DNA from: Aphis gossypii
Lineage: Eukaryota; Arthropoda; Insecta; Hemiptera; Aphididae
Assembly: GCF_020184175.1 (NCBI RefSeq)
Contig: NC_065531.1
Coordinates: 78,586,604-78,650,603 of the forward strand
Length of the DNA stretch: 64,000 bases
Direction of reading: 5' to 3'
Part shown: positions 13,507 through 23,881 of the stretch, piece by piece
Layout of the letters: each line of letters begins with the position of its first letter
How positions within the stretch are numbered: position 1 is the first letter of the stretch
The notes under the pieces: generated by a model
The model's input: the letters and a program-made list of their open reading frames with translations, nothing else
The model's database searches: none
What the model was told of the DNA's origin: nothing
Translations under genes and position numbers: made by a program

Positions 13507-15483
13507 ATTAGGTATGAAGCAATGAATACTTCATCTGGGTATATATTTATAAACACTAGCCATCCTGATAAAAGAACTCGAATGTTGAAACCAATGACAG
13601 TTAGAGGAGAAATGGATCCAAAGTCTGATGACATTTTTTTTGACGGTCTCAATGAATAGGTACTATTTATGTAGACCACACAGTCTTCAAAATGTAACTT
13701 TAGCAGAATTTGGCTCCAATTATGAAGTTCGCGGTAAAAAAAAACCAGCTAACAACAGTTCTGATTCTGACACTGATAATGAACCTAATACCACTTATCC
13801 GATTGACTCCACTCTAATCGGAAAACCAAACAAGTATATACATAAACGTAAAATCAAAAAAATCATACGGTATGTTAGGTTTAATGTGGATAAAAATGAA
13901 CAAGACTTTCACAGAGAAAATATTATGTTATTTTTACCATGGCGCAATGAAAAAACCGATTTGTTAGATATTAACTGTAAACAAGTGTATGAAACAAATA
14001 TTGATCAAATAAAAAAGTTGTACCAACAGTTTAATAAAGTAGAAGAAACCCAATTAGACGATAATGAAATCCAAATAGAAGGAGAACAAGGCCGTAACAA
14101 CAATCAGCTTGTAGACGATAAAGATTGGGTACCAGACGATGTACTAATAAACGATGTTGGAGATTATATTGAAAACACCAATACATTAGATGTAGATTCA
14201 CCTAAAGATGGTGGTAAGATAATAGTGCACCTGATAGACAATGAACAGTTTAAAGACTTAATCGGATGTCTAAACGACGGTCAACGCCAACTCTTATAAT
14301 CATACAACTAATGTTATAAGAAGTCAATTGTGGGGGAAAGGTCATCCTGCGATGAAGGTATTTGTCACTGGACCAGCGGGAGCTAGAAAGTCAATGCTTA
14401 TACGAGCATTAGCACAATCTGTAATTCGGGTAGCAAATCTTAGACCAGATATAGATGATCTGTCACTTCCTCCCGTATTGATGAAATTTCCATGGTTGGC
14501 ATAAAAACACTGGGATACATTGATCAACGATTGAGGTTTATATTAAGAATAAATAAACCATTTGGTGACATAAATGTAATAGTGTTTGGCGATTTCTTTC
14601 AATTAGCACCGGTATTAGCAACACCATTGTACAATAGTTTTGAAGAAATATTGTCTAAATTTCCAAGTGCTGTAGAAATGTTATCGATTAAATCTATTTG
14701 GGATACATTCAAGTTTTATGAGTTGACTGAAATAATGCGCCAAAAAGATGACAAACAATTTGCAATAATGTTAAAAAAGTTGGCCAGAGGACAGTTGGAG
14801 GAAGCTGATGTGAAATATTTCCAAAATCTTATAACCCACCTAGACATTACTTTTCAACCACAAGTAATGCATCTTTGGGCTACTAATTACGAAGTCGACG
14901 AAATGAACAGGAGAGTGCTTAACTCTATGAATCAAGTTAGTTTCATATCCGAAGCCATTGATACGTCTGCGAAACGATCAGATATTGAATCTGCCAAGAA
15001 ACTGCCACGACAAAAGACTATGGGTTTAGCTTTAAGGTTAGGTTAAGGTTAGGCTAAATACATGGTGATAGCAAACATTTCAACCGAAGACGGCATAGTG
15101 AACGGTGTAATCGGAGAACTCATGCAAATAAACAAAGGACAGACTGCAGGAGGTAAAGAAGTTGCAAAAAGAGTTTGGATCAAATTTGATGAGCCAGATG
15201 TGGGGTCACTAACCAGACAGAAGATAAAAAACAAACTAAAACCCGAAGGCGAACACACAGATGATATGTGCAAGTGGACACCAATTGAAATTGTAAAACT
15301 AGAAATTCAACTTGGTAATGCAGAGCACCATAAAGTAACTAGAATGCTATTGCCCATAGTGGAAGCTTTGGCATTGACAGTACACAAAAGTCAAGGTGCC
15401 ACATATCAACCTATAGCATTTCATATACCTTAAAAACTCTTGAAGTGCAATATGTTATAAGTAGAATGTAGTCGAGCAACTTC
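13507..15483 (+). pseudogene. Helentron linker and PIF1-like helicase, frameshifted and deleted
   Basis: Frame 13628-14299 carries the Rep-helicase linker (NIMLFLPWRNEKTDLL, then LNDGQRQL). The helicase follows with Walker A GPAGARKSML (14370-14399), where the usual GxGKS glycine is Arg (AGA, 14385-14387). Walker B IDEISMVG (14477-14500) follows too closely: the segment of about 60-70 residues that normally separates the two is missing and the frame changes. Then come VFGDFFQLAPV, TEIMRQKDD, a frame break at 15040 beside an 11-bp direct repeat (AAGGTTAGGTT/AAGGTTAGGCT), ANISTEDGIVNGV, and VHKSQGATY. After a further shift, SRATSTQGLRIDYF-like codons end the helicase at about 15510. Superfamily 1 helicases of this type unwind DNA during rolling-circle transposition. 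This copy cannot be active. Confidence 0.85.
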
Positions 15484-15493
15484 GACTCAAGGT

Positions 15494-15950
15494 TTGCGTA
15501 TAGACTACTTTCTTGCAAAGCCACCAAAACCTTCTGCAAAAGTTGAACATGAAATGTGCAGACTTAGGACACCAAGTTGTGCTCTTATTCCACACTTTTC
15601 TAAAATTATGACACACAACACGCCACTCTCCTGCATGTCACACAATATAAGGTCCTTAAAAAAATATGAAGCTCACATTAATGCGGATATCGTTCTTTTA
15701 CAATCTAAAAAAATGTTCTTCTAAGAAACTGGTTCAAAATCAACTGACACATATACCATTAAGAACCATACTGAATGCTGTAGAATAGACAGTATACATG
15801 AAAATGGTAAAAGTGGTTCAATTTGTTTTGTTGGAGAATCCATTAATCATAAAGAAATAACCTGCAGCACAACATTGCTTCAAGATCAAAAGAAAAACAC
15901 ACACTTAGAAGCAATTGAAGTTATCATTGAAAATATTACCTATATTTTAT
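15494..15950 (+). pseudogene. Helentron AP-endonuclease domain, 5' half
   Basis: The frame from 15494 continues from the helicase end and reads CMSHNIRSLKKY then INADIVLLQ. This is the first motif of apurinic-type endonucleases (N-RSL...DI-LLQ-T). Past a stop at 15722-15724 the same frame continues (SGSICFVGES, then ENITYI) until the AT-rich boundary with the nested retrotransposon. The other half lies at 20440-20795. Presence of this domain after the helicase is what assigns the element to Helentrons and not classical Helitrons. Confidence 0.75.
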
Positions 15951-15953
15951 TTA

Positions 15954-16000
<47 letters not shown>

Positions 16001-16141
16001 TAATTAACGCCAAACGGCTTTTATAAAAGTATGGATAAAGATACAAAATAGAGTATTATGGATAACAAAAATAAGTAAATATAGTAATAATTTGTGTGTT
16101 AAAATTAAAAGCTAACGTGATGTGTGAGTCTAGGTACGAAA

Positions 16142-19101
16142 TTATTGTTTTTTATTAAATATGGACATCATTCTTGTTATAGGTGCGTTTTTTGCAAAAT
16201 TGCTTCGGCCTAAAGGTACATAAAAAAAATCTTTATTACGGGTAATACCAGGGATACGAATGCTTAGTCGTTCCAATAAACGAGGTGCGTCTATCTTGCC
16301 ATCAATCAGTGATTGAATAAAATGACAACTATAAGTGATGTGACGTTCAGAAAGTGACTTAAATTTAAAACAAATAATTAATTCTACTATAGTCATGAGG
16401 AGGGTGCGTAACATTGAGGCTATGTCCTGCGAAACTTAGGAAGCGGTTTTGGACTCTATCTAGTCTCTGCATGTTATTCATTGTGTAAAGAGACCAGACG
16501 TCAGCTCCGTACTCCAAGAGCGATCTTATATGGGAGTTGTAGAGTACAGAAAGGCATTTCGGGTTATCAAAGTTTGAAAAATGTCTTCTAATAAAGCCGA
16601 GTACACGTAGCGCTTTACCAGCAACAGAGTCAATATGTGGTCTAAAGTCTAGTGATGGAACATAAGTAAAACCGAGATCTTTTACTTGATTAACGCGTTC
16701 AAGTGGTTGCCCGTTTAAACAGTAATCAAAATCGAGAAATCTCCGAGAACGGTGGAAAGACATAATTTTGCATTTGTTTGTGTTCAGAGATAATCCGAAA
16801 ATATTGCACCAATTTGCAAATTTGTCTAAAACATTCTGTAGGATAACACAATCTCCTATAGATGAAATAGAATAGAAGATTTTCGCATCATCTGCAAAGA
16901 GCAATGCCCGACCCGGTGTGATTATAGAGAAGACGTTATTGATGAAGATAAATAATAAGGGACCTAAATGGCTACCTTGTGGAACCCCAGATAACACTCG
17001 ATAGTTTTTGGATGATGTGTTAAAAAGGTGAATAAATTGATAGCGATCGTGTAAGTATGAAGTTAGCCAGGATAAGAAGGGTTCTCCAACGCCAAGTCTG
17101 TCTAACGTATAAATTAAGGTACCATGATCAATCGAGTCAAACGCTTTTGAGAAATCCGTATAAATTACGTCGACTTGCTGCTTTCGCTCAAATGATTCAT
17201 ACACGTATGAAGTAAAATCAACAGCGCTTGTAATCGTCGATCGTCCGGGGAAAAACCCATGTTGGTCAACTGAAATTATTGAATTAAATTGTTTATCAAT
17301 ACGTTTTAATACTATGGACTCAAAAAGTTTACCTAGGAAAGGCAAGCCCGAAATTGGTCTGTAGTTCTGAACGTCAGCTGGATTCCCAGATTTCAAGATT
17401 GGAGTGACCCGACTTATTTTCCAAATGGAGGGGAAGGAACCTTCTATTAATGATTTGTTGAAAATTAAACAAATAGGCAAAGCAAGAATATCTTTACAAT
17501 GATATAAAAATGATACTGCGATACCATCTGGCCCTGAGCCTCGGGTTGATTGTAAGGATTCAAGGGCTGTGTGGACTTCAGTAATGGTGACTGAGATTTT
17601 TGATGGAAGAAATGAAAATTCATTAGCGGCATATAGATTCGAGAGAGAATTAGGGATTGTACGTGGTTGAGAGTAGACAGAAGAAAAGTATATGGCAAAT
17701 AGATTTGCAGCTTGGTCCCCAGAGGCCTTTAAATCACCAAGATGAACTTCTTTGGGAATTGAGGGACCACCTTGAATTTTGCGAACATGTTGCCAGAATA
17801 TCTTGGGATTGTGACTCAGCTTTAGTTGGATGTTATGTAAATGAAGTCTGTATAGCCGTTTTGATTCAAGCTTACAACGTGCACGCAAGGATGAAAAATT
17901 ATTATAAAGATTAGCACCACCAAGATTTTTATATAGTTTATGAGCCCGTTTTTTTTTAATTAGAAGATTCTTTAAGCTGGCTGAGACCCAAGATGGAAAT
18001 GTTGATTTATGGTATGTTCGAAGTGGTACCCATTTCGAAATCGTATCCAACAGTAACTTTTGTGATAAATTGGCTAACTCGTTAGCATTCAAATTTAAAT
18101 CATCCCATTTCGTGGATACTAGGTCCTTAAGTATATTTTCATAGTCAGCTTTTTTAAAATCACGATACATATGTAGTGGGTCACGCATGGGCATAGCTGA
18201 TAAACATGGAAAAGTTATAGATAGTGGGGGGTGATGAAGATCGAATGGGATTAGAGTATCAGGGGAAAGAGATACTTGGGCAGCACTATTGCTGGAAAAA
18301 ACTAAGTCGAGAAGGGAACCATTAGCATTGGGGACATTGTTTTTTTGTTCCCAATGAAGTAGGCTGTATTGATCTCCTATTAGACGAACTTTATCAGTGA
18401 TTTGGCCACAATATTCAAGACCGGAAATACTATTTGTCCAAATTACATTCGGTAAATTAAAGTCTCCACAGACCATACCAAGATCAAAATTATTAGACTG
18501 CCATATTTGATCCATGGACATTGTGTGAGATTCATATTGAACTGTCTCTGACCCGGGAGGAAGATAAATACTACAAATAAGAATGGAAGTTTTGCCTAAT
18601 GAAATTGAAACAAATAACTGTTCTACATTAACACATGGTGGGATAATGAACGTTGGTTGAAATTTATTTTTTATGGCAATTAAAGTGCCTCCTCCAAGTA
18701 ATTTGTCGCTGGTATCCTTACACCTATCGCATCTAAAAATGGTGTACCCTGTAAGGCCCAACTCAGCATCCGTAATATCACTAGTAAGCCATGTTTCAGT
18801 TAAAATAAAAATATCGTAAGATAGTAATACAAAGTTAGTGTGGACTGTGGAGGGAGTGTAATTTCGTACGTAAACCACGAACATTTTGGTAATACAATTT
18901 CAAGCAATTATTTGCAGGATTGAGTACTAACTTTGAATTCGAACATTGATTTTTAGTATTAAATTTAATTTTAAAATTAATAAATTCAGAAAGAAATGAT
19001 TTAAGACTAGAATTAACTTTACAACAAAATATACAATTATGCTTAAGGTTATTATGATCATGCAAGCCTAATGGTAGAAAGTAAGATGAAGATGATGACA
19101 T
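16142..19101 (-). pseudogene. LINE ORF2: endonuclease and reverse transcriptase, two frameshifts
   Basis: Three overlapping minus frames make one ORF2. Frame 19101-18835 ends in the first endonuclease motif (YYQNVRGLRTKL). Frame 18884-16365 (839 codons) carries the rest of the endonuclease (DIFILTETWL, CGDFNLPNVIW, FDLHHPPLSI) and the reverse transcriptase (VTPILKSGNPADVQNYRPIS, DFSKAFDSIDH, SGVPQGSHLGPLLF, FADDAK at about 16898-16881, and a thumb region). Frame 16414-16142 holds the C-terminal end (PLGRSNFAKNAP). The enzyme nicks target DNA and copies RNA in place. FADD replaces the usual Y/F-x-DD with the aspartates intact. Two single-site shifts (within 18835-18884 and 16365-16414) are the only breaks that I see, so the insertion is fairly recent. 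Confidence 0.9.
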
Positions 19102-19130
19102 TGACTTGTCCCCTTTGAGACCATCAACGG

Positions 19131-19976
19131 CTAAGTATGATTGGCAGGATGATGAGGCGGGGCAATCCGGTTTTTTGAAGTTTCTGATGCTATTTTGGGC
19201 GTCCCGTTATGAAACTTGATCCGTAGATTAGCTTCACCATTTTTAACACGCCGGTCAAGTTCAAAATGGCATGAACGCAAAAGTTTGCGTTGTAAAAGAG
19301 TCTTATCACTTCCTATTCGAAAACCATTCGGAAAAATTGTGCCAGAACGCTTAAGAGCATTGAATTTAGATAAAAGGTTGGTTGCTGCTTCATTAGAATC
19401 AAATATAATTTTTATTGGACGAGCTGAATCGGAAGGTGCTTTCCCGAGGCGAACTAATTTTGTATTGAGTGGAATGACATCACCAATAGCTTTTAAAATA
19501 TCGGTAATAGTCGATCTATCATAGGAAATTCGCTGAGCGATAGCTCCAAATGTGGATTCAGTAACTCCATAAATAATCAGGTTGCTCCTACACTTATCTC
19601 GTTCAATAGTTTCCTCTAAAACTTTACTAACAACTAGATCTGACCCGGCGGCTACATTGGAATTCTCTAAGGTTGCAACTTTCTCCTTCAAGAAGTCAAT
19701 TTCATTTTGGAGCCTGGCATTCTCTTTCCTCATTTCGGTCATTTGGGAAGACACTTCTGCTAAGTCTGACTTGAGATCTTTATACTGAGCGGCATGGAGG
19801 TCAGAGAGGCTTTTATTGGATGCTAATACATCGCTTTTAAATGTCGTCAGAACAGCCATTAGGTCTGCATTAGAGATAGAATCAGAAGAAGATGATGCTT
19901 TATTTACGGTTTCAGGGCGATGACTTGAGGCGGCTTTAGATACTGGTTTGATATGGGTATCGAGTTTGGGTGGCAT
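19131..19976 (-). CDS. LINE ORF1 protein (coiled coil, RNA-binding type)
   Basis: 281 codons, intact from ATG to stop. Residues of about 35-105 have a serine-rich stretch and then heptad-rich sequence (MTEMRKENARLQNEIDFLKE), a predicted coiled coil. Residues of about 125-265 resemble the RRM-like and C-terminal domain of LINE ORF1 proteins (SNLIIYGVTES, then KLVRLGKA, then RPIKIIFDS). Such proteins trimerise, bind the element's own RNA and act as nucleic-acid chaperones. ORF2 begins some 30 bp downstream. The domain call rests on pattern recognition only. Some LINE ORF1s carry zinc knuckles; I see none here. Confidence 0.8.
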   Translation of the reverse strand: MPPKLDTHIKPVSKAASSHRPETVNKASSSSDSISNADLMAVLTTFKSDVLASNKSLSDLHAAQYKDLKSDLAEVSSQMTEMRKENARLQNEIDFLKEKVATLENSNVAAGSDLVVSKVLEETIERDKCRSNLIIYGVTESTFGAIAQRISYDRSTITDILKAIGDVIPLNTKLVRLGKAPSDSARPIKIIFDSNEAATNLLSKFNALKRSGTIFPNGFRIGSDKTLLQRKLLRSCHFELDRRVKNGEANLRIKFHNGTPKIASETSKNRIAPPHHPANHT

Positions 19977-20439
19977 ATTGAGAAATGTAAGTGAGTAATA
20001 TTAACTAATTAATACTCGTGCCCCTTAAAAAGTATCGGATAGACAAAGAAAGTACAGTGGCTTCGTGGGTCCTCTTGCCTTAAACGTAAGGTAGGTAGGC
20101 AGCGTAATTTGCACTAGTGTGGATGATGATAGCAGAGTGTGATATATGGATGACCTTGACACGTGCCGGATTCAGGTGATAGTGCGATAACCCAATACAG
20201 ATAACGTCGAAAATCCCGGACGATAAAATATAATAAATTTTACCTTTTTGTTCTGAAGTTAGGGATAAACTGATTTTGGGGGAGAATTATTGGGCAGACT
20301 GACTCGAAATCGACACCAGTCTGACACACGCACTTTTTATAAACTTTTGAATGTGAAGACGCAAAAAACGAATGATTATTTCCGGAGAAAACTCAAATAG
20401 AACACGGAGTAATTATAACACTTGTACACAATGTATTTA

Positions 20440-20795
20440 TTCTTACAACGAGACAATATATTGGGATATATTCATCGCCAAATTTTCCTGTATAGAAGCT
20501 TTGTGATTTCATTGAAACGGTAGCTTCCGCCAAAAACAATGTTATCTTTATTGGTGATTTCAATATAAACTTCAACAAACCGCCAAAATAACAGTTCAAA
20601 TATTAAAACATTTCAATTACAAAATATTGGTTGACGGTATAACTGCAGATCACGGAACAACCATTGACAATGTCATTACAAATGTTGACATTGCAGCTTT
20701 GGTGTAAGAGTCCCTCATAAGTGATCACAGACCTATTATTTTGGTTATGGACATAGATACTTTTAAGGAAACAGAAAAATATTCTGAGACTTGTT
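20440..20795 (+). pseudogene. Helentron AP-endonuclease domain, 3' half
   Basis: On the far side of the LINE the plus strand resumes with VIFIGDFNINFN (GDFN at 20553-20564), then VDGITADHGTTIDNVITN, then SLISDHRPIIL (SDH at 20720-20728). These are the catalytic D-N and SDH motifs of AP-type endonucleases, in the order expected after the half at 15494-15950. Stops at about 20589 and 20705 and a one-base shift at about 20790 show decay. No reverse transcriptase follows, so this is not part of another LINE; the frame runs on into the USP region. Confidence 0.8.
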
Positions 20796-22284
20796 GATGA
20801 CCAAATTGTACAAGAAGAAGTCAAAAACAATTTTATTAAACCAAACGTTCCTGCAATCGATGAATTTCCTGTGGAAAAATCTAAAAAATCGATTAAATCA
20901 ACTAAGGTCCTGAATAATAATAACTTGGACGATATTGAGTTCATACAGGTTGATAGTGACACTATTTTGGTTCCAGAAACTAAAACTAAATCAACCAAAA
21001 TAGTTGATTATAATATCATAATTGATGATATTCAATTTATTCAGGTCAATAGTAATACTCTCAAAGTTCCAGAAAATTACAACATAAGGTCAGATTCATT
21101 ATTAGAAACAATAAGTGATAATGCAACTGTGTCCAAAAATCCAAAAACAATAAAAATATCAAGTATTAAGAATAAAGTTGACATAACATCAAGTAGTACA
21201 TTTTGTGGCTTTACTAACACTGATGGTGTATCATGTTATGCTAATTCCGTCATACAGGTTCTTTTTAATTGTCAATCTCTTGTAAATGAAATTTGCAATA
21301 ATCAACTCGGACCAACACTTCAACATAGCCTACACGAATATACAAGTAACAGTGGATCATGTGATACTCGAACAATCAGAGAATATTTGGACAACGAGAC
21401 AATATTATATACTCTGCAACAGCAACAAGATTGTATAGAATTTTTAGAAGCACTTATGGACCGTAGACCTACATTTGAATCTTTATTTGGATTTCAAGAA
21501 TTGTGTTACCATTCGTTGCAATACTTGTAAACATACAACGGCCAACAATGCACCTACAAGTTTGATTCTACATTTTGAGATTCCACAGCACAGATCACAA
21601 ACTTTGCAAACATTATTTACAACAATTCAAAATGTTTGGAATACATTAGATCAGAGGTTCCCAAACTTTTTATTGTACGACCCAATTTGAAAATTTTTTA
21701 AAATATGACGACCCACAATATCAATGAATGACCTTTTTTTTTTTTTTTTTACCATACAACAAAAAATTTTATGTAGTTACGAAAAAAAAGTATAATATAT
21801 TAGTATATAATTTATGTAATTAAATATTAAATATTATTTAAAAATATAGCGCGACCCACCAAAAGTATAATCGCGACCCACAGTTTGGGAACCTCTGCAT
21901 TAGATGACTACAAATGCAATAATTGTAATAACATCGGAAGTTCTGAAGATAAACATCAAATAGGTAATAGTGGCAAATGAGTATATAGTAATTCAACTAA
22001 AACTATTTATTCCAACATTTGTAAATGGTCAATTTGTTCCCAACAAGATAACAGATCTAAAACTTAGTGGCGTACCCACCTCTATTTTGGAAATTGCTGG
22101 AGCACAATACAAAACTCAAGCTGCAATATTACATATGGGAGAAAACACGAGTTCTGGCCATTACATTGCATACCTGAGACAAGGAACTTCCAATTGGGTT
22201 TGCGCCAATGACACAATAGTTGCAGAAAAAAGATGGCCAAACAACAGCAAAGATGTATATGTTATCATTCTAAAAAGAATGTAA
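20796..22284 (+). pseudogene. Ubiquitin-specific protease (USP, C19) domain at the Helentron C-terminus, interrupted
   Basis: The frame from the endonuclease continues (LVDDQIVQEEV) through a linker with two related units of about 33 residues (DDIEFIQVDSD and DDIQFIQVNSN) into a USP catalytic domain. The Cys box reads GFTNTDGVSCYANSVIQVLF (catalytic Cys codon 21234-21236). A QQD motif (QQQDCIEFLEAL) and a C-x-x-C finger half (CNTCKH) follow, the latter after a frameshift at about 21480-21530. A MITE fills 21652-21897. Past it come YKCNNC, a further frameshift near 21960-21975, EYIVIQLKLF, and the His box SSGHYIAYL (His codon 22159-22161) with WVCANDTIV, ending at TAA 22282-22284. USPs remove ubiquitin from proteins. 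Size (about 350 residues for the domain) fits the family. It is a pseudogene here. It could have been captured from a host gene; no introns are visible. Confidence 0.85.
21652..21897. mobile_element. hAT-type MITE inserted in the USP
   Basis: A 246-bp element with perfect 16-bp terminal inverted repeats (CAGAGGTTCCCAAACT) flanked by an exact 8-bp duplication CATTAGAT (21644-21651 and 21898-21905). Eight-bp duplications and CAG...CTG ends are typical of the hAT superfamily. The interior is AT-rich with no coding capacity and has GACCCA-rich subterminal repeats. Removing it and one target copy rejoins the USP between its two zinc-finger halves. Confidence 0.95.
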
Positions 22285-23881
22285 AAATATTTTCCAATTG
22301 GAAAAAAACAAAACATAACACAGCTAAAAATAAATTGTGAACTTAACCTGTAAGTATACAATCTCACTGTGATAGTGTTATTGGATTCAAAAAGAAACAT
22401 GTAAACCACCAACTATCCACTTACATAATATTATGTATGAGTTGCCAGTCCCAAGCCTGGATAAAAAGTGTGAGGGTGCTAACCTTATAATAATTGTTAT
22501 TTTTTAACATAAGCAGAAACCTAGATTTTATTTTTATTTAAATAATATTAAACTATATATTATTATCCTCACTTTTGACCTTAATACCTTATACTATGTA
22601 TGTTTGTATTCAATCCTCCAAATACAAACTACAATTTTAATTGTGCGGTCTTAAGATTATCAACATTCATTATGTATTCGCCTAGGATCATAACATATTT
22701 TAATAACTTATATAATATTAGTTATACAGCAAAGCTTATCTTCCAGTGTTAAGTATTTAGAAGACTTTAGCCTGTATAATAAGATGTTATTTTCCATACA
22801 TAATTTAAATTGTTTAGGACATATTATTTTGTAATTTTGTGCCAAGTATATAATTATAATACCTATACAGTGACTAAAAATAAGTAATCCGATTTTATTT
22901 AAATTTATTTATTCATAATACTTCATATTTTACATTGTACATTTAACTATGATACAACTCAAATACTAACAATTTATTGAATATATTATAATACATATAA
23001 TACATTAAAGGTAAAAAGTAAATATTTAAAAAGCCACTTATTATATATGTTTATACTAATTTATTACATTAAATTTGTTTTTTTTACAGATTCAAAATAT
23101 TTAATCTTAAGGGTTGAAGGTATATGAATCTTTCAATGTCCTTCATTGGGTTTATCAGTGCAAACTTTTTTATTAGTTGATATCGTTGATGTACTGTGAA
23201 CTATGAATCTTAGAAACAATTTGTCATTACTCAATGTGCTGTGTGATACAAAATTCTTACACAGTTCTGTATCTATTGAACTTAGAATTTAAGAAATGTA
23301 TTAATCCACTGTTAATTTTATAAAATATAAAAAAAAAAATCTTTTATTTAATGGTTTAATTTGAATTGTTAATATTGTAAATATTCCATAGTAATCTGGT
23401 CAAATTTATTTGGAATACCTCTATACTAAAGTCTACCAGTTGAGAAGAAAATAACAATTTGTACTAGTTCACTGAGTATAACAACAGCTAAGCTTGGTTA
23501 CATTATAATATGCATATTTGATGATAAAACTTAGCCATTAGTAATATCTAAACAATAAACAAAATACATAATTATAAGTAAATATTAAGTAATTTAATGT
23601 GATAGGTACTTATTAAACTTACATAATGAAATCTTTAAGAAATGGCTCGTCTTGATGTTAATATGTAATTGTTACATAAGGAATCAACACGACGTAGAAT
23701 CATATTAATTTAAAACGATTACAATTAATACATGGTTAATTCATAATAGAAATAAAATTTTAAAAACCGTAATCAACCAACAACGTCAACATACGGAATG
23801 TAAACAAAACATAAAATATCACATATATAGATAAAGTTTATTATCTATATCAGCAGCACGGTCTACATTGTCATATACTCA
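22285..23881. other. AT-rich stretch after the USP, no gene
   Basis: No open frame, repeat family or RNA gene that I can support. The Helentron 3' terminus should lie here or beyond the tandem array, but I could not identify it. The word CCAGTCCCAAGCCTGGATAA at 22445-22464 looks like part of an older repeat of uncertain type. Confidence 0.35.

Larger units (their letters stand above)
15951..20345 (-). mobile_element. Non-LTR retrotransposon (Jockey/CR1-like group) nested in the Helentron
   Basis: A two-ORF LINE on the minus strand splits the endonuclease of the Helentron. It reads from a 5' leader (about 20345-19977) through ORF1 (19976-19131) and ORF2 (about 19101-16142) into a short 3' region that ends in TA and TAAA-type simple repeats (15951-15992). 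The exact 5' boundary is somewhere between about 20340 and 20440, because I could not find a target-site duplication. ORF1 is intact and ORF2 has two frameshifts, so it is younger than the much more decayed host element, as nesting also requires. Confidence 0.9.
11169..22284 (+). mobile_element. Decayed Helentron-type rolling-circle transposon with USP domain
   Basis: In order on the plus strand are a basic repeat N-terminus, a Helitron Rep domain, a PIF1-like helicase, an AP-type endonuclease and a ubiquitin-specific protease. Rep-helicase-endonuclease is the known order of Helentrons (Helitron2). The C-terminal USP is not part of the usual description I know. The reading frame is broken by several stops and frameshifts, by a deletion in the helicase, by a nested minus-strand non-LTR element (about 15960-20345) and by a nested MITE (21652-21897). 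Without the two insertions the element body is about 6.5 kb. The termini were not identified, so the true ends may lie outside these limits. Confidence 0.85.

Noticed and set aside
17657..19788. Plus-strand frames of 60-100 codons
   Set aside because: They are shadows of the minus-strand LINE ORF1 and ORF2.
20440..20795. Plus-strand endonuclease as part of a second LINE
   Set aside because: No reverse transcriptase follows, and the first half directly continues from the helicase.
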